Below, one piece after another: positions 47,001-59,000 of a stretch of DNA of 64,000 nt. Numbering within the stretch: position 1 is the stretch's first letter; the number at the start of each line of letters is the position of its first letter. Position numbers and translations under genes: made by a program. The stretch covers positions 2,170,001 through 2,234,000 of the forward strand of contig OZ017761.1 of assembly GCA_963969365.1 (NCBI GenBank), read 5' to 3'. The stretch is from Asterochloris sp. CNOR1. Taxonomy: Eukaryota; Chlorophyta; Trebouxiophyceae; Trebouxiales; Trebouxiaceae. The notes under the pieces are model-generated. The model searched no databases. It was given only the letters and a program-made list of their open reading frames with translations, and had not been told where the DNA came from.

Positions 47001-50000
47001 TTTGAGCAGTGGTCTCCCATGTTTACTGGCACCTTGCGGGGACAGGCCACTTGCGCCGGTGCTGAGACAGCAGGCAGCACACAATTTCCAAAACAGATGC
47101 ACTTAAAGGTCCCACAGCACTGCATGCAGCACCATAACACTGGCAGCCCCAAGACGCCAAGGTGAGTCCTTCATGCACAGTCTCGAGACCACCACAGTGC
47201 TCACCTTCTGGTCTGCCTTGATCTGCTGAGGCAGCGCCGCAGTGACAGCCTCATCGTCCTCAGGAGGGTCATCGGGGCCCTGCTGCCTCCGCTTCAGGAG
47301 ATCATGCTCCTCAGCAGCCTCCGCATTTGCATCCTCTTGCTGCTTGACCTTCTCCTCCTGCGGCCAGCATCAGGCAACATGGCAGCGTGAGGTCCTGTTC
47401 AGTCAAGGACCGGTCTGGGAGCCAGGCTGCTTGTCCACCCAATTCCACTGCTTGGCAGCAGTGAAGCTGGCCCAGGCAGCCCCTCCCTCAAGACAAAGAG
47501 GAACGAACACCTGGCCGACAGTTTTGCGAGTCTGCCTGCGAGGCACATCCATTCCACAGCCAGCACAAGGCACTGCATGCTATGCTTTTGGAGCTTCTAC
47601 CCTTGGCTGCATATGCCTGCATCTCTGCTCCTTACTAGCTTCTGGGGTACCTGTACCTTGCATTCTGGCAGCCGGACCTTGGCATGGGCGCACAGGCACG
47701 CATTGGCTGCCTACACCTTGGCCTAAGCTCACTGGCACACTTGGGCAGCTCAGAAGGCTGCTCATGCAGAGCCCCACTAGCACCAGCGTCTGGCCTGCCT
47801 CAAGAAGCTCCAGGCACAGGCCACAAGCAGCCTCCACGATAAGCAACACAAATTGGTGCAGCAGATCTGCCCAAGAAGAGCAGTGTGCATGGCAAAGCTG
47901 AGCATGGGTCTGGATGCAGACTGTCAGTGCAGGTGCCCAACAGCAACAGTCTCCACTGGCTCTAGGTGCGGAGCTTACATCCCCACAGGCAGCCTCCAGC
48001 AGCCGACACGGTAACTGACACAACTGGGTCAGCAACATCAGCCTATAGGAGGGTAGAGCGCGGCTCAGCGAGGTGAGGGCTCACAGACAGGCTGCTGGTG
48101 CAAGCGCCCACTGGCACCAGCTGTTGGGCTGTCTGCACAGGGCCTGGAGGCGACACACAGACAGGTGACCTGGACTCATGCCTTCGAGCAGCCCTGGCTG
48201 TGAACAATGCAACAGACAGACAGCTGGTGTTGGATACCTACTGGCTCTAGGCCCTGACCAGTCCAGCATGCTCTTGAGGCCACATGCGTGCTTGTGCCTG
48301 CTGACACCTGCCCTTGAGCAGTCTTGATCACTCGAAATCACAGGTAGATGATCACCCACCAGCACTAGCCTCTGGGCAGCGTTCACCAGCTGCTTGGCAT
48401 CCTTTTGCCAGCGCGATGCCATCTTGGGGTTGCTCCCATCAGGGTGCCCTGTGCAAACAAGCAGCGACCTATTGAGAATATCCAACAACAATTGGAGAAC
48501 AGCAGGGCAAGACAGCCTGAGGACTGCCACCTGATGGTGCTTGAGAAGTTGCTCTGCTTGACCTGAGCTCAGCACGATGTATTGCAGACATGCAGGCTCT
48601 GAAAGCAGCTCCACAGCAGACGGGATGATCACAATAATTGCTTCTTGGTCTCATTGCTGACCCAGCTCCCTGCCAGCTGCTCAGGCAAGTATGTCACGGC
48701 AAACGCATGTACACCTGGCAGCTGTGGTGTAACTAGCTGCTCTCTGCCGTTTGTTAGGCATTTTGTGGCATGCCAAGCATGTATGCCTGACCAGGAAACA
48801 CCTGACTTCAGCAGCTTGTGAAACTACCCAAGGCTGTCCATCTGCAACCTGCCCATGCAAGTGAGGCATGCGCAGCACCCACAGCATGGCAGGAGTGTCT
48901 CACCCGATTTCAGATTTTTGGCGATGTCATCAGGCTCGCTCGCCGCAAGCTGCTCAGGTGTCAGGATGCCACAGTTGTACAGGATGCGAGCCCTACTGGC
49001 CTGGACTCCTGGTACAGTCATTAGTGCCACCAGCTCCTCTCGTGTGCCAGCTTCAATGCGCCTCTGCAAGCAGAGTTCCATTGCTGGGCCCCTGGCGTCC
49101 ATAGCTGGTGACACCAAGGGGACAACATCGGCAGCAGCAATGTGAAGGCCTACTCAGCTCATTCATGACAGTCCAGCCCTTGTCTGACAGAGACCAGCTT
49201 CACCCTCAAGGTGCGTGTTGCGGCTTGTTTTGCCTCAAGCTCACGTGCAACTGTGACAGTAGGGCCTCAATGTCTGACCAGCCCTTGCCGCGAGAGAAAG
49301 CCGCCAGGTCACTGGTGAACTGCGCTGCGGTCTCTTTGAACCTCTTGAGCTCCCCCACGCCGAGGTCATATTTCTTGTCAAGGGAGGCCACTTTGGCAGC
49401 GGCGTCCTGCGCAGTCATGTCCTTCTGTGAGAGAGGCACCTGCAGAGCAGCAACAAGGTGTTTGAGAAAGCAGGAGATGAGCCTTGAAGCAGCATCCTGC
49501 ACAGTCCTGCCATCTTCTGACAGCTGCACCTGCACTTCACCAAGGGGCACTGTTACATTGTGGGACTTGTGGTGGCAGCATCATCCTTCAGGGTCACCTC
49601 ATCTGCAGCCAGGGACAGCTGCACAGCAGCAAGCGGCTCCTCTCATTGAGAATCCCTCTGAGGCAGCAGGCTGTAGTGCAGAAAATGTCTTTGACTGTGA
49701 GGTGCACCTGTCTGACAAGAAGGGCAGTGTCCTGTGAGGGGAGTCAGACCTGAAGACGGGTTGATCTGCAGTCTTGAGATTCTGTGCTGCACAGCAACAT
49801 GATGCACTGTCTTGTTGCAGAGGGCTACCCATGACTGCATCTTGTAAAATTGCTGTTCCAATGTCAGTAAGACCAGCACAGCAAGAAGGGCATCAAACAT
49901 GATGTGCAATCTGCCTGCAACAGCAAGAGGTGACCAGGAGCCTAGCCAGACTCTGCGACTGTGCACAAGCTACTCGCAGCTGTAAGCAGGCTAGTTTTAG

Positions 50001-53000
50001 CATGGTACTCATGTCAAGCCAGTTTCTGCTACGCTTTGAGGAGCTGACTGCATCGTGCGCACATTGTTTACCCACAAGACAGCGCTGTAAAGCAAGCTCC
50101 TGCAGCTACTTGCAGGACAGGGCTTACATTGCAAAAATCTTGCTCACCCACCTCACAGCTGCGCAAGCCAGAGTGCTTCAGCACATTGTTGGGCAGGGCT
50201 CACCTCGCGCACAATGTCCGTCAGCACCATGGCAGCATAGAACCGCATGTAACGGTGCTGCTCGCCCTTTTTGATGGGAATAGATTGGTGGACATGGCCG
50301 CACAGAGCCTGGTGGTTGAGCCCAAGACGCTTTCTCATCAGGTTGTCCTCCTTCTGCAGGCAGGGGCAAGAGCACCATGAGCAGCAAGCTTGCTGTTTCA
50401 CATGTGACTTGCCAGATGTGCTGTTGTACTGTCGTTGCAGGCAAAGGCAGCATATGCCCAACAGCAAAGGCGATAGGCAGTAAAGCAAACACTGCTTCGT
50501 GCCTGTCTGGCTTCTGCTGGGACAGGCATGTCCACTTCACCTTCTGTTACATCTCGTGAGAGACCTGTGTGTCAAGTGATACTTGCAATTGTGAGAAAGC
50601 TTGCTCTGGGCCCCCAGACCAAAGGATTGTCATGGAGCATTGCTGCAGCACATGCTTGCTGCAGCACAAATAGAATTCTAGCTGCAAGGTCGTGTGCCAA
50701 CACATGAACCCCATAGATCCTTGCAATCAGGTAAAACTTCACGCATGCAAGATGCCACGCCGGCAAGTTGCCCCGCAACTGACATCTTGACATCTGTAAT
50801 GGCAGCATGCACCCTTCGGCCACGAAGGACACCAGCATACTCTCTCAGCTGGTCCAAGCTCTGGGCGTGAGCGGAAGGCAGCATGGCAAGCCAGGAGGCT
50901 GCAGGCCTTAACACAGAGGTCCCGTCCCTGTCTTAACACAACAGGAGCTGGTGTTACCAGAAGGCCCAGAAGGGTGCGCCAGTGTTTGTCATCCATGAAG
51001 CCATCCTTGTTGATCCAGGGCAGATCAGGGACGATCATGTCTGTGCTGGTGTGGCCCTTTGTGACCTTCTTGGTGGTGATAGGTACCACCACATAGCAGA
51101 GGTGGAGGGGGAAGGTGTCGCCCAGGCAGATGCTTGTGCGGGTGTCCTCCAGTAACTGCAGGCCCAGCAATTGCAACTGCTTAGCCTTGCCAGGCCAGGT
51201 TGGGTTACCAGAAATACCGTAAGTCTGGAGTGGTGCCCCGGTCAGGCAGCATTCCTCAAGCACCTTGTCCTGATTGTCAGCCTGATGTGGAAGTGCTTGG
51301 ATTGAGAGCTGTAGTCAGTCATCACCGCAGCTGACTTGCCTGGGCAGTCTTCACAATGCAGAAGTCTGTCGCAGCCCCTCCACCTGGGACACCTCGCTCC
51401 CTGTGTGAGCTTTGCAGCCCCAGTACAGTGCCTGCTCACAGCAGCATGAGTTTTTGCATGCATGGCTCTCACTCAAGCAACATGCACCTCAGCGTGAGGT
51501 TCCTGAGTATTATAACATGCAGGCCTTAGGTGATTGGCAAGTCCACTTGCTTGCGTTGGCACGCACCACATTACATATGCCCGCGTGCACCTGCTCACCT
51601 CAAGCACCTTGCTCCCCAGGGTGAGGCCCATGTGCGACGCGGCCAAAGCCTTGCCAAAGTCTGTGACCTCGTAGTCTGGGTTGTCGGGGGTGCCACGAGG
51701 GATAAGGACTCCTGACCCCGTGAGCCGCTTCCTCACTGGCTCCACGCACCTCAGCAGGGTCTGCACAAGCCAGGGCAGCATGTCAAGGCCAGCAGTTTCA
51801 CAGGGCAGACAAGGCTAAGTGTTATGAGCAATGACGATGCTAGATCCTGACAGCAGCAGCTACACGTCTGGTCTATGCAGGCTCAGGCTGCGCCCATCAG
51901 GGCCAAAGACGCATTCCAGCTGCTCTGAAACTGGCTGTGCCACAGCATATCTCAGAAAGTGGCACTAGTAAGCAGGAGCAGCATGTGGCGAGCAGCCTGT
52001 GGCACTGGTAAGCAGGAGCAGCAAGTAAAGCCTGCACCTTCAGTCCTAATGGCGTAAGCCTCATTAGCAGGGCCAGCTGCAGCATGTCAACAACTGCAGC
52101 CAGAGCCCTGATGCGATTTGAGCCACCTGGAGCAAGCGCTTTGCACAGACAGGCCCAAAAGCGACATGGGGCTCACATAGGTGCTAGCTACAGCTCTGCC
52201 ATCAGATAAAGGTTTCCGCAATCCACATCGCTTGCGACAAGCAGGCCCCTGTCTGCTGGCCTGCGCTGGCAGACTGAGGGGCATGGCAAGAGCCAAGATG
52301 CTCCTACCATGCAGCACGAGGGCTGCTCTACCTCTGATGGCATGCGGGTGGCCATGAGGGTGCTCCTGAGGAAGAGCATGATGTCTGCGGGCTTGGTGCA
52401 GAGGCCAGAGTTGACGGCGTCTGTGATGGCTCTGTCCACTCCCTCCTGTGCCATCAGAGCACTGCCCACAGCCTCCAGGTCTGCCTGCAAGCAGACGCAC
52501 CAGAGTCTCATGAAGGACACAACATTGTCTGTCAGATAGAGGGCCCAGTGTAGCACTGCTCACAGCCTCCAAGCCCTCCTGCAGACAGCACAACCTCAGG
52601 ACTTGGGTCAGGTTAGCTGCGGAAAGACAGACAGGAACGCTGCACACAGCTTTCAGATGTGTCTCAGGTCAGGCTTGCAGGCAGCTGCTTCCCAAACTTG
52701 TCCAGCTTTGGGAGTCAGAAAGCCCACCTTGATGAGGTATTCTGCATCCTTCCGCCGCTGCTCATTCCTTATCCCTGCAAGGATGACAGCTTCGCCAGTA
52801 ATGTCCATTCCTTTGCGCCCTGCGCGCCCCGAAATCTGCTGCATCTCAGAGATTGTCAGGAGCTTGGGCTCCCCATCATACTTTTTCAGGTCCCTATAGG
52901 CAACATGCAGCACTGCTCAAAGATGCGACATTGCTCTGAGAAGGCGCCACAACTGGTGCACAGGAGCACAGCACAGCAGCTGCACAGTTCCCAAGATCCT

Positions 53001-56000
53001 CGCAGGCATACTGACTGTTTTGCATATGCCATTGCAACTTGCACATCTGGTCAGGTTCCTATGGGCGATTCACCATTACTCAAGTGGGACGGAACAGCAG
53101 CATGCCAGCCACACCAGCTGCCGAGTCTTGTAAGGTTTCTGGATGAAACAGTGCCTGGCACACACGATAGTGTCCAGTGTGTCAGGCCATGGACAACGCT
53201 GTGGAACATGAAGCCCTGGGAAGCCCAGTCTTGCTAGCAGGCACAGGCCTCACACGTCCCTTCAGCAACTCCAATGACTCAATACCATGCTGAGCACAAG
53301 CTGCATTCAGTGCTTGATTGGGCCCACTATCACAATTTGACCTGATGAGAGGGCGCACCTGAATATCACCCGCCGGACAGGCAGGTTGGTCCCCACTGTC
53401 AGGGTGGAGGTGCAACAGATGACAGAAATGGCACCAGCCTGGAAGGCATGCTCCACAAGGTGCCTCTCCTCAAAGCTGAAATCTGCAGAAAGCAGGTGTT
53501 TTGGAGTCAGTGGAAGTTGCCAGCACCAAGGCTGCGACACACAGCAGCAGTTTCAGATTCGCTCCACAGGATGACGCTTTGTCAGCCGCAGACTGCAGCA
53601 GGCAGGTGGGGTAGGGAGGCAGGCGCCGCGCTGCATGCCAGCAGCATGTTGGGTTGTTCAATGGGTACTCGTAACTGCCGTGCTTCATACATACAGCATG
53701 TAGTAGGTGGCATGAGCGTTGCCCAGACAGGCAGCATTGCAGGGCTCAAAACGGTTGCAAGTTGATGCCCTTCACCATCACTGTTGCTTGCATGCAGCAG
53801 CTCTTGCAGATGCCTGGAGTGCACTACGGAGGGCCTCACCGCCGTGATGGAAAGCAACTCCTTTCTGCATGACTGCCGCCAGCTTATCGCTGTACTTGCT
53901 CTGCAGACTCCTAGCCTTCTCCACCCAGGTGTCACGCCCTGACTGGCTCCAGTACTGGCTGTGCTGCAGCTTCTTGGGGGCAGCCTCAACATGCCTGGAA
54001 AGATATTCTGCAGTGCTTATGGTGCCCTGCAGCAGGTTATTGGGTGCCTGAGCAGCAAGCTGACCATTTGTCACATGCAGGGCACATGTTACACCCCACC
54101 AACCACCATGTCCTGCAGCATGTCAGCCAGCACACCAAACATGCAGTGGGTCCAGCCCACAGCCTGCCACAGAGTACATGCTACACCGCTGTCAGACCAA
54201 TGGTCTGCAGCCCTGCACGGGGAGCATTGGATTCTGTGGGTACCTTGGCCTGCAACCTGCAGTGGGCCCAGCTCACAGCTTGTTGCGAGGCAAAGCAATG
54301 CCAGACAGGCCTTCAGGGAGAACCAGCAAGGATGGCCGTGGCTTGGCTGCAGAAGTTTGTTGGCTACAGTCAGCCCTGGTCAATGTATGCTTCACATGCC
54401 CGCCTCAAGCGTCGTTTATCCTGAGGTGGCAGCCCAGTGTTGCAGGTGAAGACAAAGCAAGCGCGACACAGGCCTTACAATGTGCAGTCTTTTGCAAGGT
54501 AGGATGTACACGGGCATGCAGCACATCGAACCCACCACCGAGCACCCTAGAGCCAGCTGCAGTATATGGTCTTTTGCGGGCAACTCCGGCTCTTTGCCTC
54601 ACAGACTCAATCTGCATTACGCGCAGGGTACAACACTGCAGTGTCCAGCACCTCCTTTCGGGCAGAAAAGCTGGTTGCAATTGTGCACAGCTTACACGTC
54701 AAGGTGGCAGAAACTTGCCAGCCTTTGGGGAACCGGTCAGTGCTTGCCCAGCACTTGGATAGACTGAGCCACAGGAGGCAGACTGTGCAGTTGCAGGCAA
54801 TCCACTAGGCACTTCGGGTCTGGGCCACTTGACTGGCCTCTTCCTATCAAGTCATGTGGTGCCAATGCGATGACCAACAGTTGCAGCCACAAGGGCCACA
54901 GTTGCTCACCCACTGGGTGCTGCAGAACACCAGGACTGAGCCGCCCTCCCCAAGTGTGTCGTCCACTGCACATCGGCACTGCTCCAAGACAGCGTCATCT
55001 GGCTTTCTTGTCTTGACCATCTCCGAGTGCATTGCAGGCAGCACGCGCTTGATGCCGCTGCCATCTGTGATGTGGGGTTGAGAGAGTACATTGCCATCCA
55101 GCATCATCATGGTGAGGGGCACAGCCCTGAACAAGACAGTAGACAGAGGGTGACCAAGCAAGTGGCCATGAGGATGCCATGCCCAAGTATTGGGCAGCTT
55201 TAGCAATTCTGGGGGCGAGGATGTCCATTTGCCAGAACAGCGCCAAGACTGCTCTCTTGCAGTGTGTCGCAGACACCTCTAGCCCATGTGACATGCAGTA
55301 TACTGGAGCTGCCTGCTTGCACATGTCATCTCAGCCTCCCCCCTCAGCCGCCCTGTCAGCTGTTTTGCACTTTCTTGCGCATGAAGCAGTCCAGCATAGC
55401 TGCATTGGGGAAGCAAGTCTGCAGCCTGCAGCGTGTGTGTTGGCCCAGATAATGCCATCAAAGATACCGCAGGCCCTCTGGCCTGCAGTCTATGACGTGT
55501 TCCCCTGCCGGCAGCCACGCTGTCAGCTGAGCTGCACCCTCTGCAGACTGTTCGACCAGGAGCCGACCTGCAGTCTGTGACGTACACCTCTGCCCCCAGC
55601 CACTGCCTCAGCTCATCCACATTCTGCATTGTGCCCGACATGGCCACAATCTGCAGCCTGCTGGTGTGGAGGTCCTCAGCATCCTGGCTGACCTGCAGAC
55701 ACAAGGGGAAGGTTGAGCATGTCTCAGGCCCAGAAAGGCTGCCCGCAAATTGCTCTTCATGTCATGACACACACAGCTGGACCCTGCCTTGCATGCTACA
55801 GCAGCAGGCAGTCAAAGCACAGTGGCTAGCCAATAGAAGGCTTCAGCCACCCTTCTGTAGCTGCGCTGCCCAGTGTGAATGCAGAGCTAAAGGCCTTGGC
55901 TGAGTGCGCTGGCACCCATCACTGCATCCCTGACAGCATCCTGCATGCTGCCTGCCTGCTGAGTATCAGGCAAGGCACACCGTGTGGTCGTGCTGAGTCG

Positions 56001-59000
56001 CCTGCTGCTTCTCCAGGTAGCGCAGCATGGACAGCATCAGCTCCAGGCGAGGTCCCCGCCCAGAGGTGGACACCTACAGCCAAGACAGGGACAGTCAAGA
56101 GACTGCACAGCAGGCTCTGCTGCTGCAGGGGCCGCTATGCATCAGATGGGGCCTGCGAACTGCAGCAGAGGCGTGCCGCTCAGGACAGATGCTGCGGGAA
56201 AGCATGAGTAGCCATGACTGTGGCTGCGGGGTCGAGTAAGCAGGTCAAAAGACTCTAACTCACCGCAGAGCAAGCAGGAACAATCTCTCCAGGCTTGGCA
56301 TTCACCTGCAGAAGAGCTCTGGCAGCAACAGGTAGTGCCCTTGCATCAGTCAGGCACACCAGTTGCAGCTGATCTTTGGCACATATGATAGTGACTGGTA
56401 TATGTGGCCCTTGTGCAGGTTGTGCGCAGATTTCAGCAGGACCCACAACATCCAGTATGCTTTGTCGAGACAAGGAGATATTTTTGACAGGTGAGCAGTC
56501 AGCTGCTCACAGAAGCAGCTTGGCAACCTTGACGCAGCCCTGTTCCAGGACCCACACAGGCTTGCAGACGCACTGCCTAGCCCCTGCAGCAGCCAGCAGG
56601 CTCATCATGTGCAGCTCGTCAGCCATTTGCAGCCCAGGCACTTCAGGACCTCCTCCTTCAGTGCAAGCACTGACATGAAACGGCGGGCAAAACCATCTGG
56701 TGCACACCCATCAAGACCTGGAGGTTGACCTGTGCCTGGCAGGCAGGTTGACCATGTGCGGATCGTCCTCCGCCATGCACCGCAGGCTAAGCTGTAGTCA
56801 CCTCTGTGCCAGTTTCACATCCAGCTGCAACCAGCCACACAGTCAGAGGCTCACCATGTGCAGCTCGTCCACGACCATGCAGCCCAGGCGGTGTAGTTTG
56901 CCCTCCTCCTTGAGGCGCCTGATGAGGGGATAGGCCTTTTCAATGGTGCACACAATGACAGCCACTTGGCTGTCAATCTTGCCCACAAAGTGGTGGCCAT
57001 AGTGTTGCTTCACCGTCCTGCAGCGCCAGGGCAATGATGTCCGAGTGCTTCCAGCCTGATGAGCATGTCAGGGACTGTATCAGACGGCCCTAGCCCCACT
57101 GTAGCTCCTGAGCGCCTCAGATGGACAAATTGAACAGTTTCTAGAACGAGGTGGGGGTTTGGCAGCAACACGCAGCATTGTGTATGTGTATGGTTTGCGT
57201 GCCCTAGTTGTGAACCTGTTGTGCAGCCAAATTTGCAGCGCCAGGCAGGCCTCACCTGCTGCTGGCGCCAGAAATGCGCTGTAGCCCTGTGCACATGCTT
57301 TGAACTCAGGCTCGTAGCAGTGGTCGGGGCTCACTTGTTGAGAGGGTCAAAGACAGGCTGCAGCCGGTGCACCTGCTCGTCGCAGATCTTCACATAGGGT
57401 GTGACAAAGATGCAGAACTTGTGGGTCTGCGCCACTGTGCGCAGGATGAGCGCGTGCGCCACCGCACTCTTGCCGGAGCCTGTGGGTGCGCTGATCACCA
57501 GGTTGCAGCGGTTGCGCTCCACCTTTGGCATCATTAGGCAGTCAGCCTGTGGCAGCAGGACAGCACTAGCTATGAAGACGCAGTGCTTCTTGAGGTGTCA
57601 GCCAAGTGTCTGTCAGGTGCTTGCAGGCACAATACATGTGGTAGGCCTACAGCAGCACCTGGGCATACAAGAGCTGCATCACCGGTCTACGAGCCATCTC
57701 AAAGTGTGCAAAGCATGCACACCTGGGCGTCTGGCGCTTCTGCGCTAGCTGCTGTTGATGCTTTGGCAGCAGATTGCATGAGGCAGGTGCAAAATGCACT
57801 GACGTGCATTCTAGCCTAGTCTCAACATGTGGAAGATGCCATCTGCCCCGCATCAGGCCAACAGGGTGCTAGCCATACGGGACACCATCAGTCATGGCCT
57901 AGCCGCCCTCAGTCGGGACAATGGATCCACCAGCAGCTCAGCAATACCCCGCTTGGATGCCCACACAACGACAGCCCTGTCACAACATCTTCCTCCGCCC
58001 CTGAACTGAGCTTCTGACAGTCCACGTACATTGATTTGCTTGTGCGGACAGCAGCACGCACCTGCCAAGGGTGGCAGTTGCCCTTGAGAATCCTCTGCGC
58101 TGCCTCAGGCGCCTCAGGCACAAGGTCGCTCAGTCTCAGCGACAGGTGCTGGGGTGGCGCCTCTGCCACCTCAACATCGGCGTCTGCCCTGTCAGGCGCC
58201 CTACACAAGAGGCGTAACAGTGTGGGGCCTATGTCACTTGCTGTCAGAGCCTGCAAGATTGGCAGGCCACAGAACAAACGGTGCACAGGCCACGGCACCA
58301 GGCACCAGTCTGTCAAATGGGGCTTTGATACAGCGTCTAAGCTCAAAGTATGGTCTTTCCAGCCGCAAGACAGCTGCTTCCAAGACAAGTGCCTTTTAGA
58401 AACCGTGAAGCGTCAGCTTCTGGCAGGTCAGGGTACGTAAAAGTTGGCATTGCTGCGTCCTCAGCAGCTTCTGCAGCTGCCTTCAGTGCCTCCTGTAGCC
58501 CACTCAGATCAGGCATGAGGCCAGCCAGTGGCAGCCGTATCAACTTCAACCACACCCCACTGCAGCCACATGCAGCCCAGGGATCTTCGACATTAGCCAC
58601 CTGTTGCCAGCAACAGGCGCACTGGAGGGCCCTGGCGCCCCGGCCACAGCATCCCAAGCGCCGCCGCCTGCAGCCGCCTGAGCAGCAATGGGTCCCTCTG
58701 TGCCCAGCAGGCTGGCTCTCCCTGGCCTTAGCCCATGGGGGTCGGGGTCAGGCCTGCTGAGGAACCCCCACATTGTGCCAGCAGAGCTGCTTGCTGGCGC
58801 CCCGCTCTGCTGACCACCAGCAGCCTGAGCAGCCGCTGCTGGTGCAGCAGTGCCCCTGCCTGAAGGACTGCCTGTTCCCTGCTGGTGAGGCCAAGCAGGT
58901 GCAGCCACCTCAGCTGAAGCAGCGCCAGCTGCTCCCTGCTGCCAGCGCCCGGCTGGGGCAGCCCCCATTGGATCGTCCATCAGCGGTGGCGGCTCCCCAA

